This document shows, in pieces, positions 32,297 to 40,940 of a DNA stretch of 64,000 nucleotides (positions are counted from its first letter, which is position 1; every line of letters starts with the position of its first letter). A model generated the notes under the pieces. That model saw only the letters and a list, made by a program, of their open reading frames with translations, was not told the origin of the DNA and did not search any database. A program made the translations under genes and the position numbers. The stretch is from Streptomyces sp. CB00316 (GTDB lineage: Bacteria; Actinomycetota; Actinomycetes; Streptomycetales; Streptomycetaceae): contig NZ_LIXI01000016.1 of assembly GCF_001905595.1 (NCBI RefSeq), forward strand, positions 18,993 through 82,992, written 5' to 3'.

Positions 32297-32522
32297 GGGG
32301 TAGTACGGGGTGTCGGCGGCGATCCGGTCGATCGGCATGCAGTTGTGCGCTCAGATAGCGCAGCGTGCGGGCTGGACAGATCAATCGACGACGGGTAGAC
32401 AAGCACGAGAAACTCCAGGTGGGGCACGGTGGATCTTGGTCGTGACACCTCCGACCAGGAGCTTCATCGCGCTGCAGAGCCGTCCAAGTGACGCACATCG
32501 CAATGAGGTTGGAACCAGCTCA
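32297..32522 (-). mobile_element. IS5-family remnant with internal deletion
   Basis: On the - strand the codons for VLVYPSSIDLSS (transposase start) and for PIDRIAADTPYY (catalytic region) are both recognisable but lie only a few dozen bases apart, against roughly 280 in the intact element at 29.7-30.4 kb. The outer end carries TGAGGTTGGAA near 32509-32519, the complement of the family's terminal CCAACCTCA. The remnant is fused directly to the IS3 fragment on its left. Confidence 0.78.
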
Positions 32523-32602
32523 CTGTTCCGTCCCCGCCAATCACACCCCGGCCCCGGCGCTCGCATGCCATGATGCGGGCAATGCCGGACGCTGGGGGGC
32601 GT

Positions 32603-33358
32603 ATGGGAAACACGGGCACAGTGCTGCGCGAACTGCGCGGCGCCCAGAAGAGCACCAAGGGCGTCTCGCTCTACTCGCGATACGTGAACCGCCCGGCCGG
32701 GCGGTTCCTCGCAGCGGGCGCGTACCGGGTCGGGGTGACGCCCAATCACGTTACGCTGATCAGCGCACTGTTCACCTACGGCGCGCTCGCGGCGGTCGCA
32801 CTCGTGGAGCCGTCCTGGACGCTGGCGCTCGCGGTCTACGCGGCGCTCGCGCTCGGCTTCGCCTTCGACTCCGCCGACGGCCAGCTCGCCCGGCTCACCG
32901 GCCGGGGTGGACCCGACGGGGAGTGGCTGGACCACGTCGTTGACTGCGGCAAACTGCTGCTCGTCCACACCGCCGTGCTGATCTCCTTCTTCCGCTTCGG
33001 CGAACTTCCTTCGCAGGGCTGGCTCCTGCTGCCGCTGGGCTTCCAGCTGGCCGCCGCGGTGACCTTCTGCGCGGGGCTGCTGCGCGAACAGCTCGGAAAG
33101 GCGGCGGCCACCGCACAGGCGGCCACCGCACCGGCCGGACCCACCGCACCGGCCGGACCCGCCGCACCGGTCTCGCGGGTGCGGGCCATCGCCTTGCTGC
33201 CCGCCGACTACGGAGTCTTCTGCCTGGTGTTCCTGCTGCTCGGCGCACCCGGGGCCTTCCGGGCCGGGTACGCCGTGCTCGCGGTGGTCCACACGCTCTT
33301 CCTGGCGGCCTTCCTCACCAAGTGGTTCAGGGAGCTGAGAGCGCTCCGTCCCGGCTGA
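32603..33358 (+). CDS. CDP-alcohol phosphatidyltransferase family membrane enzyme
   Basis: A roughly 250-residue integral membrane protein with about six helices. The full family signature DG(x2)AR(x8)G(x3)D(x3)D is present in ADGQLARLTGRGGPDGEWLD plus the following HVVD. The family moves an alcohol-phosphate from a CDP-alcohol to an acceptor. Its convergent neighbour is a cytidylyltransferase that could make the CDP-alcohol, so both may decorate a lipid or polymer linked to the polysaccharide locus. GGGGGG lies 3 bases before the chosen ATG; ATGs at 32570 and 32582 are possible. A proline/alanine repeat (TAPAGP) lies in a loop near residue 180. Confidence 0.85.
   Translation: MGNTGTVLRELRGAQKSTKGVSLYSRYVNRPAGRFLAAGAYRVGVTPNHVTLISALFTYGALAAVALVEPSWTLALAVYAALALGFAFDSADGQLARLTGRGGPDGEWLDHVVDCGKLLLVHTAVLISFFRFGELPSQGWLLLPLGFQLAAAVTFCAGLLREQLGKAAATAQAATAPAGPTAPAGPAAPVSRVRAIALLPADYGVFCLVFLLLGAPGAFRAGYAVLAVVHTLFLAAFLTKWFRELRALRPG
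33125..33170 (+). repeat. 18-bp direct repeat in the CDP-alcohol phosphatidyltransferase gene
   Basis: Two perfect adjacent copies of ACCGCACCGGCCGGACCC plus a partial third. They encode the TAPAGP loop between two membrane helices and keep the frame, so loop length may vary among strains. Confidence 0.85.
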
Positions 33359-33776
33359 CCAGCACGTCCAGCGCTCGGCGCAGCTGGGTGCTGGACGTGT
33401 GCACGGTGTACGGGAAGTAGACGACCTCCACGCCGACCTCGGCGAAGTCGCGCTCCAGCTTCTCCCCCTTCTCCGTGCCCCGCCAGTCGTCACCCTTGAA
33501 GATCACGTCGAACCGGACCTGCTGCCAGGTCTCGACCTTGTCCGGCACGGTCTCCACGAAGGCGGCGTCGACGAACCGCACACTGCGGACGATCTCCAGC
33601 CGTTCGCGCAACGGGATGACGGGCGTGTGACCCTTGGCGAGGGCGGCCATCTCGTCCGAGACGACCCCCGCGACCAGGTAGTCGCACTGACTGCGGGCAT
33701 GCCGCAGGATGTTGAGGTGTCCCACATGGAACAGGTCGTACGCCCCGGGGGCGTACCCCACCCTGTGCTGCACCAT
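33327..33776 (-). CDS. TagD/RfaE-type cytidylyl- or adenylyltransferase
   Basis: A 149-residue single-domain nucleotidyltransferase: RVGYAPGAYDLFHVGHLNIL contains the HxGH motif, and the C-terminal HTSSTQLRR corresponds to the ISST/RTxGISTT motif. Closest types are glycerol-3-phosphate cytidylyltransferase and related polyol-phosphate enzymes, which make CDP-glycerol or similar donors. It is convergent with, and overlaps by 32 bases, the CDP-alcohol phosphatidyltransferase gene. GGGGAG lies before the ATG. The strand-opposite glycosyltransferase gene starts 150 bases away, leaving a divergent promoter between them. Confidence 0.85.
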   Translation of the reverse strand: MVQHRVGYAPGAYDLFHVGHLNILRHARSQCDYLVAGVVSDEMAALAKGHTPVIPLRERLEIVRSVRFVDAAFVETVPDKVETWQQVRFDVIFKGDDWRGTEKGEKLERDFAEVGVEVVYFPYTVHTSSTQLRRALDVLVSRDGALSAP

Positions 33777-33926
33777 CCGTATCTCTCCCCCCACGGTCAA
33801 CGTGATCCGGTGATGTTCCAACGACCTTACTGTGAAGAACACTTGTGCAAGCCGTGAACGGATAAGCTGGGGAAGGGCTGTTCCCGCAGGGAGCGGCGGC
33901 TGTTGTGGGGGGAAGGCGATCGTCCG

Positions 33927-35189
33927 ATGTCCGATGTCGAGCGGCACAGGCCGTTTCTGAACCGCCGCCTTCTGGTGGTCTCGACGAACTACGCACCAGA
34001 GGTCACGGGCATCGGCCCGTACGCGACTCAACTCGCCGAGCACTGGGCCGCGTCGGGCGCCCGGGTGCGGGCGCTCACCGGTATGCCGCACTACCCGTCC
34101 TGGCAGCTGGACGAGGCGTACCGCAGTGTGTGGCGGACGGTCGAGACACGCGGCGGTGTCGGCGTGCACCGGCGCAGGCACTATGTGCCGACCCGTCAGA
34201 CCGCTCTGCGACGTGCCGCGTTCGAGGCGTCCATACTTGCCTCCGGGTTGTTCGCCCCGCCGCCGGGACGACCGGACGCCGTCATCGCGCAGATGCCCAG
34301 CCTCGCCGGCGGGGTGATCGGTGCCCGCCTCGCCCGCCGCCACCACGTCCCGTACGTCCCCGTCGTCCAGGACCTGATGGGCGCCGCCGCCGCGCAGAGC
34401 GGCATACGGGGCGGAGGCAGGGCGGCAGCGGTCGCCGCGGCGGCCGAGCGGTACGCGCTCAGCGGCGCCGCCCTCGTCGGCGTCATCCACGAGAGCTTCG
34501 TCCCCGGCGTCACCGCCCTCGGTGTCGACCCCGGCCGCATCCGGCTCGTCCCCAACTGGACCCATGTGCAGGGGCCCACCGCCGACCGGGCCGCCACCCG
34601 GGCCCGGCTCGGCTGGGGCCCGGCCACCCCCGTCCTGCTGCACGCCGGCAACATGGGCCTCAAGCAGGGCCTCGACGTCCTCGTGGACACCGCCCGCCTC
34701 GCCCCGGACGTCCGGGTCGTCCTGATGGGCGACGGCAACCAGCGCGACGCTCTGCGCGCCCGCGCCGAGGGACTGCGCAACGTGGACTTCCTGGAGCCCG
34801 CGGGGGCCGCGGAGTTCACCGACGTCCTCGCCGCCGCCGACGTCCTCGCGGTGACCCAGCGGGCCTCCGTCCTCGACATGAGCGTCCCCTCCAAGCTCAC
34901 CTCGTACTTCGTCTCCGGCCGCCCGGTCATCGCCTCCGTCGCCGACGAGGGCGGCACCGCCGACGAGGTGCGCCGCTCGGGAGCCGGGGTGCTCGTCGCC
35001 CCCGAGCACCCGGCCGCCCTGCTGGCGACGTTGCGGAAACTGGCCGCCGACCCGGCCGCGGCCGACGCGCTGGGGGCCGAGGGTCCGCGATACGTGGCGC
35101 GCCACCTGAGCCGGGAGGCGGGCCTCGCCCGCTTCGACGACCTCCTCACCGAGGCACTGCAGGACGGACAAGGGAGCCCCCGTCGATGA
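33927..35189 (+). CDS. Glycosyltransferase family 4 (WbuB-like)
   Basis: The 420-residue GT-B enzyme starts with RRLLVVSTNYAPEVTGIGPY (N-terminal donor/acceptor loop of WbuB-type transferases), then ALTGMPHYPSWQ and VVQDLMGAAA. Its C-terminal half has LLHAGNMGLKQGLDVLVD and the nucleotide-sugar segment around DMSVPSKLTSYFVSGRPV. It would add a sugar to the growing lipid-linked repeat unit in the cytosol. The ATG at 33927 is preferred, with GGGGGGAAGG about 10 bases upstream. Its stop overlaps the next gene (ATGA). Confidence 0.88.
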   Translation: MSDVERHRPFLNRRLLVVSTNYAPEVTGIGPYATQLAEHWAASGARVRALTGMPHYPSWQLDEAYRSVWRTVETRGGVGVHRRRHYVPTRQTALRRAAFEASILASGLFAPPPGRPDAVIAQMPSLAGGVIGARLARRHHVPYVPVVQDLMGAAAAQSGIRGGGRAAAVAAAAERYALSGAALVGVIHESFVPGVTALGVDPGRIRLVPNWTHVQGPTADRAATRARLGWGPATPVLLHAGNMGLKQGLDVLVDTARLAPDVRVVLMGDGNQRDALRARAEGLRNVDFLEPAGAAEFTDVLAAADVLAVTQRASVLDMSVPSKLTSYFVSGRPVIASVADEGGTADEVRRSGAGVLVAPEHPAALLATLRKLAADPAAADALGAEGPRYVARHLSREAGLARFDDLLTEALQDGQGSPRR

Positions 35190-36877
35190 CCCCCGTGAAC
35201 CGTGTCCTGGACGACCAGGACGAACCGGCGCTGCTGCGCGACCAGTTCCGCCAACTCCTGCGCTACCGGGCGCTGCTGGCGGTCGGCGTGGTCATCGGGC
35301 TGCTCGGCGGCGGCTATCTCGCCCTCAGCGGCGAGGACACCTACACCGCCACCGGCGAGGTGCTGGTCCGCTCCGCCATCTCCGACCCCTTCGCCAGCGG
35401 GGCCACCGCCGACAAGGGCATCAACATCGGCTCCGAGCGCCAGACCGCCGTCAGCGACACCGTCGGCACTTTGGCCGCGGGCACCCTGCTCAAGAAGGGC
35501 GACGACGTCGCCGCCCGGGAGCTGCTCGCCGGGCTCCAGGTCACCAACCCGCCCAACACCCTCACCCTCCGCTTCGCCTACACCGGCGCCACCCCCGAGC
35601 AGTCCCGGGCCCGCGCCGAAGCCCTCGCCAACGCGTATCTGGCCCACCGCAAGGCGCGCACCGAGGAATCCATCAAGAACATCTCCGACGGCTACCGGGC
35701 GCAGCTGGACCCGCTGGAGGAGAAGCGCGACCTGCTGGAGAAGCAGATCGGCGCGGGCGCGGCCGACGATGTCACCAGCGCCCGGGCCAACATCATCGTC
35801 TCCATCTCCGAGCTCAGCCGGAAGATCTCCGAGCTCAAGGCCCTGGACACGACCCCCGGCTACCTCAACAAGAAGCCCGTCGCGCCCACCTCGCCCACCG
35901 GCCCAGGCCTGCCGCTGCTGCTCGGCCTCGGCGGAGTCGTCGGCCTCGCGCTGGGGCTGCTGCTCTCCTGGGTGCGGCTCGTCTTCGACCCCGCCGTACG
36001 CTCCACCCGCGAGCTGGTCCGCTCACTCGGCGCCCCCCTGCTCGGCACCCTGCCCCGCGAACGCGGCGCCGCCGGTTCGGTCCTCGCCATCGGCCGCAGC
36101 GGCTCCCGGCTCGCCGAGGAGTACCGGGCCGTCGCCTTCCGGCTCGCCTACGACCCCTCCTTCGCCGAGAGCCGCCGCCTGCTGGTCACCGCCCCGCGCG
36201 GCGACAACGAGGAGGCGGCCGCGGCCGCCGCCAACCTGGCCGCCGCCTTCGCCGAGATGGGCCGCGACGTCCTCCTGGTCGAGGCCGACCTGCGCACCCC
36301 CTCCCTCGCCGGTGCCCTGGGTTCCGCCGCGCACGAGGTCCGCCCGCCGCGCTGGGCCGGCGAGGAGGGCGACGGCAGCTGGCCCACCGGTGGCCGCTCC
36401 AATGTGGACGTCCCCGGATCCGGCGCCTTCGCCCTGATCCCCGGCACCACCGTCGACAACGTGCCGCGCGCCCTCACCTCCACCCCGGTCGGCCGCATCG
36501 TCGCCGAGGCCGACCGGCCCGGCAGCGTCGTCATCGTCCTCGCCCCGCCCGTTCTCTCCTACGCGGACGCGGTCGCCCTGGTCGACCGGGTGGAGGGCGT
36601 GATGGTCGTCTGCGATCCGCGCGCGGTGCACCGCAGCGACCTGGAGCGCATCCGCGAGATCATCGGCGCCTCCGGCGGCTCCGTCCTCGGTGCCCTGCTC
36701 CACCCGGGCCGGCGGCGGCTCACCCGGTCGGAGCGTCACCCGAAGTCCGGCCGGCGCCGGACCGGTGGCGGTGGAGGCCCCACCCCGCCCGCCGAGCCGG
36801 ACGGGCCCGAGATCACCGGCGACCCCACCGAGACCCTCGGCCTGCGCTCCTTGACCCTTCCGGCGACGCGGCGGTGA
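35186..36877 (+). CDS. Wzz-like chain-length/BY-kinase-type protein with degenerate P-loop
   Basis: A 563-residue co-polymerase. Transmembrane helix 1 (YRALLAVGVVIGLLGGGYLAL) starts near residue 28, an external helical domain runs to about 235, and helix 2 (PLLLGLGGVVGLALGLLLSW) lies near 240-262. A cytosolic P-loop-like domain follows (about 275-500). Where tyrosine kinases have a Walker A with GK-S/T, this reads TAPRGDNEEAAAAAANLA, lacking the lysine; a Walker A'-like VLLVEADLRTPS remains. There is no tyrosine cluster at the C-terminus. It may set polymer length without ATP hydrolysis or autophosphorylation. Start and stop overlap the neighbours. Confidence 0.82.
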   Translation: MTPVNRVLDDQDEPALLRDQFRQLLRYRALLAVGVVIGLLGGGYLALSGEDTYTATGEVLVRSAISDPFASGATADKGINIGSERQTAVSDTVGTLAAGTLLKKGDDVAARELLAGLQVTNPPNTLTLRFAYTGATPEQSRARAEALANAYLAHRKARTEESIKNISDGYRAQLDPLEEKRDLLEKQIGAGAADDVTSARANIIVSISELSRKISELKALDTTPGYLNKKPVAPTSPTGPGLPLLLGLGGVVGLALGLLLSWVRLVFDPAVRSTRELVRSLGAPLLGTLPRERGAAGSVLAIGRSGSRLAEEYRAVAFRLAYDPSFAESRRLLVTAPRGDNEEAAAAAANLAAAFAEMGRDVLLVEADLRTPSLAGALGSAAHEVRPPRWAGEEGDGSWPTGGRSNVDVPGSGAFALIPGTTVDNVPRALTSTPVGRIVAEADRPGSVVIVLAPPVLSYADAVALVDRVEGVMVVCDPRAVHRSDLERIREIIGASGGSVLGALLHPGRRRLTRSERHPKSGRRRTGGGGGPTPPAEPDGPEITGDPTETLGLRSLTLPATRR

Positions 36878-38118
36878 GAGCCCGCACGGCCGTCCTTTGC
36901 TCGGTCGCGGACCAGGGCGTGGCGGCGCTCACCAACATCCTGGTGCTGGTGGCCGCCGCCCGGCTCTCCACCGTGCCCGACTTCGCCCGTTTCTCCGCCG
37001 TCTACCTGGTCTTCACCGTGCTGCTCGGCGTCTCGGGCGCGTACACCGGGCAGCCCCTCGTCCTCAAGCGCGGGGCGGGGGAGGAGACCCGCAGCGCGTG
37101 CCGGTCCGCCGCCGCCTTCACCGTGCTGGCCGCCGCGACGCTCGGCGCGGCCCTGGCCGCCGTCTGCCTCCTCGTCCCCGGGGACACGGCGCGGGCGCTG
37201 CTGATGCTCGGCCTCGTCCTGCCGGTGGTGCTGGGCCAGGACGCCGTACGGTACGCCTTCTCCACCCTCCAGCAACCCCATCTCGCCCTCCTGTCTGACC
37301 TGTTGCGGCTCGCCTGCGTCCTCGGCGCGCTCGGGACGCAGGTGTACGGGGCCTCTCCCGCCCGCCTGATCACCCTCTGGGGCCTCTCCGCCCTGCCCGC
37401 CCTCCTGCTCTCCGCCGCCCTGCTCCACCGCTCCACCGCCGGGACCCCGCTGCTGCTGCGGCCGATGCTCCGGCGCGGCCACCTCGGGCAGCGGTTCACC
37501 GTCGAGTTCGGCGTCGGCAACGCCACCAGCCAGCTCTCCGTCCTCGGCCTCGGTGCCGTCGGCAACCCGCTCCTGGTCGGCGCCCTGCGCGGGGCGACCA
37601 CCCTGTTCGGACCGCTGAACGTGCTGTTCACCTCCGCCACCTCCTTCGGCCCCCCGCTGCTGGTCCGCATCCCCGACGAGCGCCGCCGGATACGGGCCAC
37701 CGCCGCCCTCGCCGCCGTACTCGCCACCACCGCGGGGCTCTGGGCCACCGTCCTCGCCCTGCTCCCCGACCGCGTCGGGCGCCAACTCCTGGGCGACACA
37801 TGGTCCGTGGCCGCCGCCCTGCTGCCCGCGACCGGCAGCCAGTACGCGGCGATGGCCGTCGGCACCTGCGGGCTGCTCGCCCTGCGGATGCTGGATCCGC
37901 GCACCACGCTCGCCATCCAGGTGGTCTTCTCGCTCACCACCGTGGCGCTCCTCGCGGGCGGTTACGTCGTCGGGGGCGTCCTGGGCGCCGCCTGGGGGCT
38001 CTTCCTCGGCTCGCTCTGCAAGGCCGCCGCCACCTGGATCAGGGTGGCCCGGCTGCGCCGCCGCACCCCGGCTGCGGAGGAGGCCGTCACCGTCGACGCC
38101 TTGCCCTCTGCTCCCTGA
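36874..38118 (+). CDS. Polysaccharide flippase (Wzx/MATE-like)
   Basis: A 414-residue polytopic membrane protein with about 12 helices and little else. The pattern LCSVADQGVAALTNILVLVAAARL at the N-terminus and the paired helices spaced through the protein resemble oligosaccharide flippases of the MOP superfamily. It would move the lipid-linked repeat unit across the membrane. The GTG overlaps the stop of the chain-length gene. Its 3' end overlaps the convergent polymerase gene by 32 bases. Confidence 0.8.
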   Translation: MRARTAVLCSVADQGVAALTNILVLVAAARLSTVPDFARFSAVYLVFTVLLGVSGAYTGQPLVLKRGAGEETRSACRSAAAFTVLAAATLGAALAAVCLLVPGDTARALLMLGLVLPVVLGQDAVRYAFSTLQQPHLALLSDLLRLACVLGALGTQVYGASPARLITLWGLSALPALLLSAALLHRSTAGTPLLLRPMLRRGHLGQRFTVEFGVGNATSQLSVLGLGAVGNPLLVGALRGATTLFGPLNVLFTSATSFGPPLLVRIPDERRRIRATAALAAVLATTAGLWATVLALLPDRVGRQLLGDTWSVAAALLPATGSQYAAMAVGTCGLLALRMLDPRTTLAIQVVFSLTTVALLAGGYVVGGVLGAAWGLFLGSLCKAAATWIRVARLRRRTPAAEEAVTVDALPSAP

Positions 38119-39655
38119 ACGTGCTGATCAGCAGCAGACACAGCGCGGCGATGGCCAGCTTCCCCGCCGCCTGGAGCAACGGTCCGCGCAGCAGGATGAA
38201 GGTGTACCCGGCGATCAGCGGCGCGGCGATGGCCAGCACGCTCCCGGGGCCGGGTCCGGCCCGGGTGACGGCCCGCGCGTACCGGCGGTCGGTACGGGCC
38301 GCCGCGTACCCGATCAGCGCCATCCCGCCGGCCATCCCGGTCGCGCCGAAGTCGACCCAGAACTCGGTCCACAGCGGGGCCGACAGGTTGGTCATCCGCA
38401 GCCCCATCCACTGCCCGACCCGGACCCCGGTGTCCTCCGGCTTCCCGCTCCACACCGCGCGTGGTACGAAGAACAGAGCGGAGCCCGTCAGTTGGCGGCC
38501 GTAGGTGTGGCCCCGGGTGTCGACCCACGAGATGGTGTTGGCGAACATCACCATCTGGTCGTAGTCCTTGGTCACCAGCGGCTCGAAGACCGAGGCCGAC
38601 TGCGCGGGCCGCTGCCCTTCGTCGTCGTACCGGAACTTGTCCGCGTACGGGAACACCACCAGCGCACCCACCACCCCCGTCGCCAGCACCGTGCGGTAGA
38701 CCGCCGCGCTGCTCGGGAGCGCGGTGAACACGAACGCCATCAGCACCGTCAGGAACCAGTAACGGGCGTTGGAGATGGGGTTGTTCACCACCAGGTTCAG
38801 CGCCCCCAGCGCCACCCAGACCAGCACCGTCGACGGGGTGCGGCGGGCCCGGTAGGAGGTTGCCAGACGGCGGGTGTAGAAGAGCAGCGCCAGCAGCGCC
38901 GGGACCTGGCCGAAGCCCTTGACGAAGGCCGAGCCCACATTGGACCCTTCCGTGACCACCCCGCTCGCCGCGACGGTCTCGTTGATCTCCTGCCGGCTGG
39001 TGAAGAAGACCGCGGGCCCGCCCAGCTTCATCACGTAGAAGGCGCTCGCCGCGAACGCCACCAGCACCAGCAGCCGCAGCCGCAGCGGCTGCGCCACGGC
39101 GGGCCCTCTGCCTCCCGGGCGCCGCGCGGAGACCGTACGCCGCCGCAGCGGCCGGCGCGAGGCCAGCAGCGCCCCCAGGTCGTAGGCGGCGCACCCCACC
39201 AGCACCATCGCGATGGCCGTGATCAGGTCCTGGCGCGGCCCCACCATCGGCGTCGGCGTCTGCCCGATCACCACCTGGGCGAACGGCGCCACGCCCATCG
39301 CTATGTACACGAACATCCAGAAGACGCCCTGGAGCAGCCGCCGCCGGGTGGAGAGGATCATCGTCGCGAGCCGGGCCCCGGCGTAGCAGGTCAGGACCAG
39401 CTGGAGCCAGTACGCGGTGTCCCGGACGCCGTTGCCGGGCTGCGCGGCGATCACCGCGGGCAGGAAGCAGACAAGACCCAGGATGAGCGGCACCGAAAGG
39501 GCCCGCGACAGCATCGACCACGCGATCGGCCGCTCGGGAGGCTCGAAAGGACCGCCCCGGGCCCCGGGCCGTTCGGGACGCACGGCCGCGTCGACGGTCC
39601 TGCCGCCGGCCGTGTCGCCGGCCGGTCCGTGCGCCGACGTGTGCACCGACGTCAT
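38087..39655 (-). CDS. Oligosaccharide repeat-unit polymerase (Wzy-like)
   Basis: A 522-residue membrane protein with about a dozen helices and a large loop (roughly residues 330-430: FRYDDEGQRPAQSASVFEPL, then NTISWVDTRGHTYGRQLTGS and VGQWMGLRMTNLSAP), as expected for Wzy/O-antigen polymerases, where loop residues are active. The N-terminal 45 residues are cytosolic and proline-rich. It would polymerise flipped repeat units outside the membrane. It points toward, and overlaps, the flippase gene. The bases between it and the next glycosyltransferase gene (39656-39764) hold divergent promoters. Confidence 0.8.
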   Translation of the reverse strand: MTSVHTSAHGPAGDTAGGRTVDAAVRPERPGARGGPFEPPERPIAWSMLSRALSVPLILGLVCFLPAVIAAQPGNGVRDTAYWLQLVLTCYAGARLATMILSTRRRLLQGVFWMFVYIAMGVAPFAQVVIGQTPTPMVGPRQDLITAIAMVLVGCAAYDLGALLASRRPLRRRTVSARRPGGRGPAVAQPLRLRLLVLVAFAASAFYVMKLGGPAVFFTSRQEINETVAASGVVTEGSNVGSAFVKGFGQVPALLALLFYTRRLATSYRARRTPSTVLVWVALGALNLVVNNPISNARYWFLTVLMAFVFTALPSSAAVYRTVLATGVVGALVVFPYADKFRYDDEGQRPAQSASVFEPLVTKDYDQMVMFANTISWVDTRGHTYGRQLTGSALFFVPRAVWSGKPEDTGVRVGQWMGLRMTNLSAPLWTEFWVDFGATGMAGGMALIGYAAARTDRRYARAVTRAGPGPGSVLAIAAPLIAGYTFILLRGPLLQAAGKLAIAALCLLLISTFREQRARRRR

Positions 39656-39764
39656 GCGCCCCCCCCGGGATCAGTGAATCACTGAACACTCTAACGAATC
39701 AGCCCACTTGGGGAGGGCCGATGACTACCCTGTGAACAAGTGGCCGTAGTCGAGGGGAACTCTG

Positions 39765-40928
39765 GTGAAAATCCTGCACGTCGTCACGCTCCACACCCCG
39801 GACCACGCCTTCGGCGGTCCGACCCGGGTGGCGCTCAACCTGTCCAAGGTCCAGCGTGCCGCCGGGGACGACGCCCGCATCATGGCCCTCGGCGACGGCT
39901 TCCCGGGCGGGGACCTGCCCAGCCATGTCGAGGGAGTTCCGGTCCACCTCTTCCAGGCCCGGCACCTGCTCCCGATGTTCGAGGTCAGCGGCATCACCTC
40001 CGCCGCACTGCTGCGCACCGCACGCCGCATGATGCGCGGCGCCGACCTCGTGCACGTCCACCTGATGCGGGACCTGGTGACCCTGCCCGCCGCGCTCCTC
40101 GCACTCGCGACCCGTATCCCCCTGGTCGTCCAGACCCACGGCATGATCGACCCGACCGAGAAGAAGGTCGCCCAGCTCACCGACCTGCTCGGGGTGCGCA
40201 AGGTGCTGCGCAGCGCGGACGCCGTCCTGCACCTCACCGAGATGGAGCGGCTCGACGTGAACGCCGTCGCCGCCCCCGTCCCGCTCACCCGCACCGTACG
40301 GCTGGTCAACGGCGTCCGCCCGCAGGAGCGCAAGCCCGCCCGCGATGCCGACCGGCCGCCGACCGTGCTCTACCTGGCCCGCATCCAGAAGCGCAAGCGG
40401 CCCGAGGACTTCATCGCCGCGATGCCGCACGTCCTGGCCCGTCACCCCGACGCCCGGTTCGTACTGGCCGGACCTGACACCGGCTCGCTGCCCGGCACCC
40501 TCGCCCTCGCCCGGGAGCTGGGCGTCACGGACTCCCTGGACCACGTGGGCCCGCTGGAGCACGACGAGGTGCTCGCCGCCGGGCGCGAGGCCGATGTGTA
40601 CGTGCTGCCGGCCATCGAGGAGCCCTTCCCGGTCTCGGTCCTGGAGGCGATGTCGGTGGGCACCCCCGTCGTCATCACCCGCACCTGCGGGCAGGCCCCC
40701 GATGTGGCGGAGGCCGGAGCGGGCCGGGTGATCGACAGCCGGGTCGGCGAGGACGCGGCCAACGCCCGCAAGGTCGCCGACGCGATCCTGGAGCTGCTGG
40801 AGCCGGAGGCCGCCGAGCAGGCCGGCAAGGCGGCCTGGGACCTGGTCAACGACCAGTTCACGATCGAGGTCGTCACCGCCACCCTCCGGCGGACCTACGA
40901 GGACGTGGTCCGCCGGAGGCGAGGGTGA
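39765..40928 (+). CDS. Glycosyltransferase family 4
   Basis: A 387-residue GT-B transferase: VKILHVVTLHTPDHAFGGPT at the N-terminus, VVQTHGMIDPTEKK mid-way, then the C-terminal domain with TVLYLARIQKRKRPEDFIAA and the EX7E-type region PAIEEPFPVSVLEAMSVGTPVV. It probably transfers a hexose or deoxyhexose such as fucose during repeat-unit assembly. CGAGGGGAA precedes the GTG. It is convergent with the next glycosyltransferase gene, only 12 bases between stops. Confidence 0.9.
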   Translation: MKILHVVTLHTPDHAFGGPTRVALNLSKVQRAAGDDARIMALGDGFPGGDLPSHVEGVPVHLFQARHLLPMFEVSGITSAALLRTARRMMRGADLVHVHLMRDLVTLPAALLALATRIPLVVQTHGMIDPTEKKVAQLTDLLGVRKVLRSADAVLHLTEMERLDVNAVAAPVPLTRTVRLVNGVRPQERKPARDADRPPTVLYLARIQKRKRPEDFIAAMPHVLARHPDARFVLAGPDTGSLPGTLALARELGVTDSLDHVGPLEHDEVLAAGREADVYVLPAIEEPFPVSVLEAMSVGTPVVITRTCGQAPDVAEAGAGRVIDSRVGEDAANARKVADAILELLEPEAAEQAGKAAWDLVNDQFTIEVVTATLRRTYEDVVRRRRG

Positions 40929-40940
40929 GAACCAGGCCCG

